Shown piece after piece: positions 1 to 4,353 of a DNA stretch of 6,293 bases; position 1 is the first letter of the stretch; each line of letters begins with the position of its first letter. Below the pieces are notes generated by a model. The model saw nothing but the letters and a program-made list of their open reading frames with translations, was not told the DNA's origin and did no database searches. The translations under genes and the position numbers were made by a program. This DNA comes from PNKC01 sp039917655 (GTDB taxonomy: Bacteria; Chloroflexota; Dehalococcoidia; Tepidiformales; Tepidiformaceae), in NCBI GenBank assembly GCA_039917655.1, contig JBDSJC010000141.1, forward strand, positions 1 to 6,293, given 5' to 3'.

Positions 1-253
1 GGCCCGCGCCGCATTCGTACTTCGCCACCTCTTCGATCGCCAGGCAGAGCGGCAGAATCCCGTTTCCCGTGCCGCCCATCGATTCTGGGATCGCCATGCC
101 CAGCAGGCCGGCGTTCTTAAACGCGTCAAAGTAGTCGTGCGGGTATTCGCCGGTTTCGTCCAGCTCCTTGGCCCGTGGCGCAACGATCTCTTTCGCGATG
201 CGGCGGGCGGTTGCCTTGATCAGGCGGTTCTCTTCGGAAAGCTCGAAATCCAT
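1..253 (-). CDS. Acyl-CoA dehydrogenase, N-terminal fragment (runs off left edge)
   Basis: This gene begins with ATG at 253-251 and reads leftward off the window, so only the first 84 residues are visible. The family consists of FAD-dependent enzymes that introduce the alpha-beta double bond into acyl-CoA thioesters, in fatty-acid or branched-chain amino-acid breakdown, passing electrons to ETF. The visible part fits the N-terminal helical domain. It opens with MDFELSEENRLIK, followed by a helix carrying ARRIAKEIVAPRAKELDE (about residues 16-33), YPHDYFDAFKNAGLLGMAIPE (about 38-57), and then the SMGGTGNG turn (58-65) and LAIEEVAKYE helix (71-80). The LGMAIPE...GG..G pattern is typical of the family. 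The FAD-binding and catalytic glutamate regions lie outside the window, so substrate class cannot be told. A purine run with AGGA lies 4 nt upstream of the ATG. The MFS gene is divergent from it across 283 bp. Confidence 0.9.
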   Translation of the reverse strand, partial: MDFELSEENRLIKATARRIAKEIVAPRAKELDETGEYPHDYFDAFKNAGLLGMAIPESMGGTGNGILPLCLAIEEVAKYECGAG

Positions 254-434
254 TGCGTCCTACCCCAGTCGTTCAGTCTGCGGGCACAAGTGTACGGGCT
301 TGCCGCTTCCGGGGCAGCGCGCCCTCCGCGCCTCTGTGGGGTCAGGGTTTGCCCGTATCTTGCCCGCGCCCCGGTAAAACCCGGTCAAGCTTTCCCACAC
401 CGCGCAGAGAACCTGATAGCTTAAGGGCTGGACA

Positions 435-456
435 GGCTCGTTGGACTACACGAGCC
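435..456. other. Perfect 7-bp inverted repeat in the acd/MFS divergent intergenic region
   Basis: GGCTCGT at 435-441 and ACGAGCC at 450-456 are perfect reverse complements around an 8-nt loop. The element lies about 80 bp before the MFS start and about 180 bp before the acyl-CoA dehydrogenase start, in a stretch (254-536) where I see no convincing gene. No T-run follows on either strand, so a terminator is unlikely. A repressor operator or a stem in the 5' leader of the MFS transcript is possible. I could not define a convincing -35/-10 pair for either flanking gene here. A smaller imperfect repeat with GGT-AAA-ACC at its core lies at 373-381. Confidence 0.4.
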
Positions 457-536
457 CGTGAGCGACCCAACGTTTCCCTGCTATTCACAGTGGCGCTCTC
501 CGTAGCGCGCCGGCGATTGCCGTTAATGAGGACGAG

Positions 537-1868
537 GTGGCACAACACTTGGTGGTGGAACGGGATCGTAACCTGACTTTCGAACGAACGCTGTACTACG
601 GCACGCGCCTGGTTGCACAGGTCGCCCAGAACCTCCTGCTCGCGGCGCTGTTCGTGCTTGCCGGCACCAGCTCCCATGCGGCGATCGGACTGAGCAGCAT
701 CTTCGTCGCCATGCTCGTCCCGGCGCTCGTCTTCGGCCTGCTCGGGGGCGCAATTGTGGACCGCATCGGCCCTGCGCGAGGGCTGGCGCTGGGGGCTACG
801 CTGCGCTTCGCTGTCGTCGCCCTGGCCGCCGCCCTGCTCCACGGTCCCAGCGTTATCTGGGTCATCGCTTTCGCCTATTCCGCCGTTTCCCAGATCTTCA
901 GTCCGGCCGAAATGGCCCTCGTCCGTACCCTCCGCAACGACCGTCCCGGCCAGGCCCACTCCCTGCTCGTGGCTTTGCAGTACGTCGGCCAGGGGCTTGG
1001 GTTTGCGGTCATCGCACCCGCGCTCTGGTATGTCGGCGGGGTCGAGGTCATGCTCTGGGGAGCGGCCGCGGGATTCTTGGCGCTGTCCGCCATGAGCCTC
1101 GTGCTCGCCGCTCACCTTCGAAACACCGCCGCCACGCAGGCCCTTCCCGCGCGCTGCGCCTTCAGCTTCAGGGACACCGTCCGCTTCTTCCGTGGCGAAG
1201 CGTTGGCGCGGGACGCTGTCGCCGTCCTGGCCGTCAAGGCGATGGTCTCGCAGGGCATCGTTGTCGCCCTTCCCCTCTACCTCAGCCACGATCTTGGCCT
1301 TGGCCGCTCCGCGCTCATCTACCTGCTGCTTCCGGGAATCGCGGGCATGGCGGCGGGACTGGCGTGGGCCGCCCCGGCGGTTACGAAGGCGCGCGCCGCC
1401 TGGTTCATGCGCGCCGGCCTGCTGGGGCTAACGGTCGGCGTGTTCGCGCTTTCGGCCCTGGATTACGGGTTGATCGCGATGTTCGAATACAGCCGGTTCG
1501 CGGTGCTTGTGCACTTCGATGTCTCGATGAACACGACCTTCGTGGTGGCGCTGCCGGTGGCGTTCCTGATCGGGCTCTGTCTAAGCCTCAGCCAGGTGGC
1601 CGCCCGCGTCGCCCTCACCGAGACCGCACCGCTCGGCCAGCAGGCGCGCGTCTTCGCCGTGCAGAGCACGCTCACTGAATCGCTGGTCGTGCTGCCACTG
1701 CTGCTGATGGGCGTCGGCGCCCAGTATGCGGGTGCACGGCCAACGTTGGCCGCCATTGGTGTGCTTTCTGCTCTGGTGTTCATGGTCATCCAGCATCCCC
1801 GCTTCCAGCCCGCCCCCATGCACGCGCCGCTGGGCATGGACCTTGTCCCGGTCCGCATCGCCGACTAA
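537..1868 (+). CDS. Major facilitator superfamily (MFS) transporter, probable exporter
   Basis: A 443-residue polytopic inner-membrane protein with alternating hydrophobic segments over almost its whole length, the usual size for a 12-helix MFS carrier. The loop between helices 2 and 3 carries the MFS signature motif A as GGAIVDRIGPARG (residues 70-82, with D75, R76, G78 and R81). A more polar central stretch (about 193-228, including FRDTVRFFRGEALARD) fits the cytoplasmic loop joining the two six-helix halves. The overall look resembles drug or siderophore exporters of the MFS_1/MFS_3 type, but the substrate cannot be read from sequence. The start is a GTG preceded by GAGGACGAG; no in-frame ATG or GTG lies between it and the upstream stretch. 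The C-terminal tail (about 422-443) is proline-rich and non-membrane. It is convergent with the arsR-type operon, whose last gene ends 160 bp away, so a shared efflux/detoxification theme is possible but unproven. Confidence 0.85.
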   Translation: MAQHLVVERDRNLTFERTLYYGTRLVAQVAQNLLLAALFVLAGTSSHAAIGLSSIFVAMLVPALVFGLLGGAIVDRIGPARGLALGATLRFAVVALAAALLHGPSVIWVIAFAYSAVSQIFSPAEMALVRTLRNDRPGQAHSLLVALQYVGQGLGFAVIAPALWYVGGVEVMLWGAAAGFLALSAMSLVLAAHLRNTAATQALPARCAFSFRDTVRFFRGEALARDAVAVLAVKAMVSQGIVVALPLYLSHDLGLGRSALIYLLLPGIAGMAAGLAWAAPAVTKARAAWFMRAGLLGLTVGVFALSALDYGLIAMFEYSRFAVLVHFDVSMNTTFVVALPVAFLIGLCLSLSQVAARVALTETAPLGQQARVFAVQSTLTESLVVLPLLLMGVGAQYAGARPTLAAIGVLSALVFMVIQHPRFQPAPMHAPLGMDLVPVRIAD

Positions 1869-1881
1869 ACGGAATCGGGCC

Positions 1882-1908
1882 GTGCGGGCGCCCCGCGCAA
1901 CCGCGGTT
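1882..1908. terminator. Possible hairpin terminator region between convergent MFS and GyrI-like genes
   Basis: GCGGG at 1884-1888 pairs with CCCGC at 1892-1896 around a 3-nt loop. One further G-U and one G-C pair extend the stem to 1882-1898. It is followed immediately by the self-complementary 10-mer AACCGCGGTT at 1899-1908. It starts 13 nt after the MFS stop codon, a sensible place for transcription to end. There is no clear T-run, so intrinsic termination is uncertain. The rest of 1909-2028 shows no gene or further strong structure that I can support. Confidence 0.3.
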
Positions 1909-2028
1909 CGTTTGCCGATCGCGCGCAGGGCCATGCTCACGTTGACGAATTCCGACTGCCAAGCCAATCCAACTCCGGCTACAGGCGATCCTTGAACGGG
2001 TGCCTCGCTGATATTCGAGCCACGGGGG

Positions 2029-2493
2029 CTAGCCGATCAGTCGCCGGCTGAGCTCGGTTCGCCAGGCGGACGGGTCGGGATTCGATTCTGGGCCGACGAC
2101 GTAGCATTCCCAGAGATCCGGGCCGGGGGTGTGCCCGTTGGCTGCAGTCCAGGCATCGAACTCGCCCCATGCCGCGCCGAGGCCTTCGTAGCCGCCATGG
2201 AGCACCGTCCGGGCCACCCTCATGGCCGGCCATCGGCCCGGCTTCACGCGGCCCGCGGCCAGGACCGGGGTTGAAACGGGCACGCTGATTTCGAAGTCAA
2301 AGATGTCTGGCTCCATCCTCAGATGGTGGGTGAACCACGGCCCGGCAGGGGCGATGCCCTGGGCGGCCAGGGCAGCCATCACCTCGCTGATGCCCGGCCC
2401 CATGACCTGCTGAATCTCGTCCCGTGGGATCGTGAGGTGGATGATGGCCGTCGTTCGATCGGCGGTTTCCACAATCTCCGGCGTGTCGATCAC
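2029..2493 (-). CDS. Stand-alone GyrI-like small-molecule-binding protein
   Basis: A 154-residue cytoplasmic protein consisting only of a GyrI-like (AraC effector-binding type) domain, with no DNA-binding segment. Family hallmarks are GPWFTHH (51-57), FDFEISVPV (65-73), a GRVKPGRWPAMRVARTVLHGGYEGL stretch (81-105), AWGEFDAW (108-115), and DLWECYVVGPESNPDPSAWRTEL (126-148). Such domains form a pocket for hydrophobic or cationic small molecules. E129 in the DLWE motif sits where family members usually place a pocket glutamate, by alignment from memory. Some stand-alone members bind DNA gyrase and others hydrolyse small toxic compounds; nothing here decides between these. It starts with GTG; the SD-like AAAGGA is 7 nt upstream. 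Its start overlaps the stop of the preceding 83-residue gene by 4 nt (GTGA), so the two are probably translationally coupled. It is the last gene of the four-gene arsR operon. Confidence 0.85.
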   Translation of the reverse strand: MIDTPEIVETADRTTAIIHLTIPRDEIQQVMGPGISEVMAALAAQGIAPAGPWFTHHLRMEPDIFDFEISVPVSTPVLAAGRVKPGRWPAMRVARTVLHGGYEGLGAAWGEFDAWTAANGHTPGPDLWECYVVGPESNPDPSAWRTELSRRLIG

Positions 2494-2741
2494 TGGTGTG
2501 TCCTTTCTTCGAGTGCCGTCATCCGGACCCGGATGGTTTCGGGTACGGGGAGTCCGGCAGGCTGGGAACGGCGCCAGGCCCGGCGAAGAGCCGCTTCGAG
2601 CCGTTCGATCGTGCTGATTTCAGTCCACTGCATGCGGTTCTCGATGCTCTGCCGGGCGGCGCGAAGTTCGATCTCGCGGGCGCGGTCGATCTCCTCGTAC
2701 CTGGCTGTCACCTCCTGTCTGAGTCCCCCTTTCTCGAACAA
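2490..2741 (-). CDS. Unrecognised 83-residue charged protein in the arsR operon
   Basis: I do not recognise this protein. The longest reading starts at a TTG at 2741 and gives 83 residues. It is highly charged and rich in E, R and A; about residues 8-38 and 41-60 look helical (for example ARYEEIDRAREIELRAARQS and TIERLEAALRRAWRRS), possibly a short helical hairpin or coiled coil. This is followed by a PAGLPVPETIRV linker and a short charged tail. There is no signal peptide, membrane segment, cysteine pair or nucleotide-binding motif. The gene lies 23 nt after the SRPBCC stop and overlaps the GyrI-like start by 4 nt, strong evidence that it is translated. The start is uncertain: TTG at 2741 has no clear ribosome site, while in-frame GTG at 2711 would leave 73 residues and abuts AGGAG. 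Third codon positions are G/C-rich, as in the neighbours. Confidence 0.6.
   Translation of the reverse strand: MFEKGGLRQEVTARYEEIDRAREIELRAARQSIENRMQWTEISTIERLEAALRRAWRRSQPAGLPVPETIRVRMTALEERTHQ
2708..2716 (-). promoter_or_regulatory. Perfect 9-nt Shine-Dalgarno-like sequence inside the 83-residue gene
   Basis: On the minus strand these bases read AGGAGGTGA, fully complementary to the core of a typical 16S rRNA 3' end. No ATG, GTG or TTG lies at the usual 5-9 nt downstream; the only nearby start codon is the in-frame GTG that forms part of the motif itself (2711-2709). It may help load ribosomes for the 83-residue gene in a non-standard way, cause a pause, or be chance coding sequence. Confidence 0.4.
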
Positions 2742-2764
2742 GGCGGGTTAGACGGTCAGTTTGC

Positions 2765-3244
2765 CTACAGGCTCAGGAGCAACTCGTCGAGCCGCGCGTA
2801 GCCGTCGGTCATCCCGGTTTCCATGCGGCCATCCGCAAGGTGCCCGTCGCGCCCGGCAACAGTCTTGTGAAGCGTCAATGTGTTGATCGTCGTTTTTCCG
2901 CCGCTTTCTTCAAGGGTCAACGTTTCAAGCGCCTCGTCGTCCGGCATTGGTTCGAAGACGAACGTCCGCACGAGCCGTTCCGGGCGCACAATCTCGCGGT
3001 ACACGCCAGAGAATGCGAACTCCTGCCCGTCTGGGGCGCGGTGGACGAAGCGATAGCTGCCGCCGACACGCAGGTCGCTGTCGCAGCTCACCATCGTCAG
3101 CTCGCGAGGACCCATCCAACGTTTGAGATGTTCGGGCTTCGTTAAAGCGTCGAACACGAGCGGCCTCGGCGCATCGACCACCCGGCGCGTAAGAATCGTG
3201 GTGGTACCGGGTTCGGCGATGATCTCAAGTTTGTGGGCGGTCAT
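2765..3244 (-). CDS. SRPBCC (AHSA1/START-like) domain protein
   Basis: A 159-residue soluble protein made of one SRPBCC helix-grip domain of the AHSA1 type (named for the Hsp90 co-chaperone activator domain). Typical signatures are RRVVDAPRPLVFDALTKPEH (20-39) leading into LKRWMGP (40-46), GGSYRFVHRAPDGQEFAFSGVY (61-82), REIVRPERLVRTFVFE (83-98), and the C-terminal helix GMTDGYARLDELLLSL (144-159), which covers the cavity in this fold. The fold encloses a hydrophobic pocket; in bacteria these proteins are very often encoded next to an ArsR-type repressor and their ligands are mostly unknown. The ATG at 3244 is supported by GGAGGA 6 nt upstream. The start overlaps the end of the arsR-type gene by 20 nt, so the two are co-transcribed and probably coupled. 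A role in binding, modifying or sequestering a small lipophilic molecule is inferred from the fold. Confidence 0.88.
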   Translation of the reverse strand: MTAHKLEIIAEPGTTTILTRRVVDAPRPLVFDALTKPEHLKRWMGPRELTMVSCDSDLRVGGSYRFVHRAPDGQEFAFSGVYREIVRPERLVRTFVFEPMPDDEALETLTLEESGGKTTINTLTLHKTVAGRDGHLADGRMETGMTDGYARLDELLLSL

Positions 3245-3602
3245 GGGCTTCCTCCGTGGTTTGTAGTTCCTGCAGGTAGTCGTCGAGGCGGTTAAAGCTG
3301 GCTTCCCAGAATTGGCGGTACGTCCCCAGCCAGCTGCTAGCCTCCGCCAGGGGAGCGGCCTGGATCCGGCACGGCCGCCGTTGGGCCTCGCGGCTGCGAG
3401 AAACGAGTCCCGCCCGTTCCAGCACCTTGAGATGCTTGGAAATCGCGGGCTGGCTCATCGCGAACGGCCCCGCGATCTCCGTTACCGAGGCCTCACCCAA
3501 CGTGAGCCGCGCGAGAATCGCCCGCCGAGTGGGGTCAGCCAGAGCGGCGAATGTAGCGTCAAGGCCCGTGGGCGCCTTCAGTGCATAACCAATCGGTTGC
3601 AT
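3225..3602 (-). CDS. ArsR-family winged-helix transcriptional repressor, SRPBCC-linked subtype
   Basis: A 125-residue DNA-binding protein of the ArsR/SmtB fold that acts as a dimer. The N-terminal helix reads ATFAALADPTRRAILARL (16-33), the helix-turn-helix lies in VTEIAGPFAMSQPAISKHLKVLERAGLV (40-67), and the wing follows in SRSREAQRRPCRIQAAPL (68-85). The C-terminal part, with WLGTYRQFWEASFNRLDDYL (91-110), is typical of the subtype paired with SRPBCC genes. The metal-binding ELCVCD-type box of arsenic and cadmium sensors is absent and there is only one cysteine (C78), so a metal ligand is unlikely. It is first in a four-gene operon and probably autoregulates through the repeats over its own start. 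No SD precedes the ATG at 3602, which agrees with a leaderless message. The ATG start leaves a normal N-terminal extension ahead of the first helix. Confidence 0.93.
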   Translation of the reverse strand: MQPIGYALKAPTGLDATFAALADPTRRAILARLTLGEASVTEIAGPFAMSQPAISKHLKVLERAGLVSRSREAQRRPCRIQAAPLAEASSWLGTYRQFWEASFNRLDDYLQELQTTEEAHDRPQT

Positions 3603-3616
3603 AACCAGAAGGTTAT
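3583..3616. promoter_or_regulatory. Tandem palindromic repeats, probable ArsR-type operator over the start codon
   Basis: Two adjoining 16-bp units, 3583-3598 and 3599-3614, match at all 12 positions outside a 4-nt centre. Each reads GCATAACC-N4-GGTT on the plus strand, with centres AATC and AGAA. The inner AACC/GGTT arms are inverted repeats; in the second unit the palindrome extends to ATAACC-AGAA-GGTTAT (3601-3616). The array covers the proposed -10 hexamer, the start codon and the first six codons of the arsR-type gene. Being palindromic, repeated and placed over the promoter of a repressor gene, it is most likely the autoregulatory binding site. The 16-bp period is about 1.5 helical turns, so two dimers would sit on roughly opposite faces. 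Confidence 0.7.
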
Positions 3617-3638
3617 TTTACGGCGTCCGAGTTGTCAA
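3610..3638 (-). promoter_or_regulatory. Probable sigma70-type promoter of the arsR operon, likely leaderless
   Basis: On the minus strand a perfect -35 hexamer TTGACA (3638-3633) is followed by a 17-bp spacer and TAACCT (3615-3610), which keeps the key first, second and last bases of a -10 box. Seven bases separate the -10 from the ATG at 3602, so transcription should begin at or within about one base of the start codon. No Shine-Dalgarno is present in that interval. Together these features suggest a leaderless mRNA whose promoter overlaps the operator repeats. Confidence 0.6.
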
Positions 3639-3691
3639 CATCCCAATCGAACTCCGCTCGGCAAATGATACCGCTCGCGCACCACGAAGGC

Positions 3692-3731
3692 GCACTGTGC
3701 AACCGCCGTCACCCACCGCGCGTGGTAAGAT
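3692..3731 (+). promoter_or_regulatory. Candidate promoter/operator of the parDE-like pair
   Basis: A perfect short palindrome GCAC-T-GTGC lies at 3692-3700 and a -10-like TAAGAT at 3726-3731, six bases before the ParD ATG. The -35 position shows no good match (CCGCCG region), so the promoter is weakly supported. ACCACG at 3681-3686 and CGTGGT at 3721-3726 form a wider inverted repeat around the palindrome. ParD-type antitoxins usually repress their own promoter by binding palindromes, which makes these the natural operator candidates. If TAAGAT is the -10, this message would also be leaderless; no strong SD precedes the ATG. Confidence 0.35.
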
Positions 3732-3737
3732 CGCGGC

Positions 3738-4019
3738 ATGAGACGCGCACTGACCGTCGAGTTGCCAGACGACCTCATCGCGGACATCGAGCGCCGCGTT
3801 GGGCTGGGTGAATTCAGTTCCCCCGGCGAAATGATTGCGGTCGCCCTTGTTTCGCTACAGGACAGCAAGGTTGCCTTCTGGGCCAGCATCGAAGAAGCCG
3901 GAAAAGCCGGGTTTGGCCAGTTGGATGGCGGCCAGGCGGTCGATGGGTCGCCAGCCTTCTATGACGAAATCCGGGCGGCGGTTCGGGCCCAGCGTGGGAC
4001 GGCCGCCTCCGACGATTGA
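3738..4019 (+). CDS. ParD-like ribbon-helix-helix antitoxin
   Basis: A 93-residue antitoxin of a type II toxin-antitoxin pair. Residues 1-40 fit a ribbon-helix-helix DNA-binding fold: the strand RALTVELPDDL (3-13), helix IADIERRVGLGEF (14-26), and SSPGEMIAVALVSLQD (27-42) as second helix. The remaining half, including WASIEEAGKAGFGQLDGGQAVDG (48-70) and the FYDEIRAAVRAQR tail (74-86), fits the flexible part that wraps and neutralises the toxin. The DG..F..EIRA pattern is common in ParD/CopG-like antitoxins. In the family the protein also represses its own operon, more strongly when bound to toxin. The stop codon overlaps the toxin start in a TTGA arrangement, so antitoxin is made first and the toxin is coupled to it. 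The gene is divergent from the arsR operon across 135 bp. Confidence 0.85.
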   Translation: MRRALTVELPDDLIADIERRVGLGEFSSPGEMIAVALVSLQDSKVAFWASIEEAGKAGFGQLDGGQAVDGSPAFYDEIRAAVRAQRGTAASDD

Positions 4020-4318
4020 CCGCGCGGTATTCGGCGCTGGCCCGTGAAGAACTCTTCGCGGCGGCACTTCTCCTGGCTGACACGAGCGAGGCCGCAGCCC
4101 TGCGGCTGATCGACGCCGTCGAAGCGGCTGTAGCCCGGCTCGCGCAGTTTCCCGCGCTTGGCGTGGCGCGCCCCGTTCTCGGACGGGGAAACCTGCGGGT
4201 CTGGCCCCTGGATCGATGGATCATCATCTATCGAGTGGTGGAAGGCACGGTGGAGGTGGCTCGCATCATCCGGAGTGGACGTGACCTCGGTTCGTTGAGC
4301 TTCGACGAAGAGCCCTGA
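4016..4318 (+). CDS. ParE/RelE-superfamily toxin
   Basis: A 100-residue toxin of the ParE/RelE fold. It has a long N-terminal helical hairpin (about 5-42: YSALAREELFAAALLLADTS and onward), the FPALGVARPVLG segment (45-56), then the strand core LRVWPLDRWIIIYRVVEGTVEVARIIRSGRDL (60-91), which matches the LR..p...y.I.Yrv....v.i.rI..g.RD pattern of the family. The pairing with a ParD-type antitoxin favours ParE, whose characterised members poison DNA gyrase, over ribosome-dependent RelE nucleases; the target is inferred, not shown. The start is a TTG at 4016 sharing bases with the antitoxin TGA stop; the weak start codon and 4-nt overlap would keep toxin below antitoxin. Length and ending look intact. 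The gene is convergent with nuoN, with only 35 nt between stops. Confidence 0.85.
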   Translation: MTARYSALAREELFAAALLLADTSEAAALRLIDAVEAAVARLAQFPALGVARPVLGRGNLRVWPLDRWIIIYRVVEGTVEVARIIRSGRDLGSLSFDEEP

Positions 4319-4347
4319 GTCTTCGCCGCTTTGGCTCTTGCGAAGAC
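4308..4347. terminator. Hairpin junction between convergent parE-like and nuoN genes
   Basis: GTCTTCGC at 4319-4326 and GCGAAGAC at 4340-4347 form a perfect 8-bp stem with a 13-nt loop, filling almost the whole 35-nt gap between the two stop codons. A second, mutually exclusive stem pairs AAGAGCC (4308-4314, in the end of the toxin gene) with GGCTCTT (4333-4339). A shared bidirectional terminator is the simplest reading, since transcripts from both sides must end here. There is no U-run on either side, so efficiency is uncertain. Confidence 0.45.
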
Positions 4348-4353
4348 CCGGCC

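Noticed and set aside
137..424. Small plus-strand frames opposite the acyl-CoA dehydrogenase start and the intergenic stretch
   Set aside because: They overlap a well-supported minus-strand coding start and have no motif or ribosome site; they exist because the region is GC-rich.
342..1289. Long minus-strand open frame (315 codons) opposite the MFS gene
   Set aside because: Its translation is a low-complexity string rich in G, D, E, R and Q with no fold-like pattern, while the plus-strand frame gives a clear membrane transporter with MFS motif A. It is a GC-rich shadow frame.
1899..1908. AACCGCGGTT palindrome considered as a third copy of the AACC/GGTT operator
   Set aside because: The spacing between half-sites is 2 rather than 4 nt and the flanking GCAT/ATGC bases are missing, and it lies downstream of the MFS gene rather than near a promoter.
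2323..2801. Plus-strand open frames opposite the GyrI-like and 83-residue genes
   Set aside because: They have no ribosome site or recognisable family, whereas the minus-strand genes show operon-style overlaps and, for GyrI-like, clear motifs.
3225..3602. Arsenic or heavy-metal sensing role for the ArsR-family protein
   Set aside because: No metal-binding cysteine box in the recognition-helix region, only one cysteine in the protein, and no arsenic or metal transport genes nearby. The SRPBCC partner points to a different subtype.
4308..4347. H-type RNA pseudoknot from the two interleaved stems
   Set aside because: The two 3' arms are directly adjacent, leaving no nucleotides to cross the 7-bp first stem, so both stems cannot form at once. 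They are alternative hairpins.
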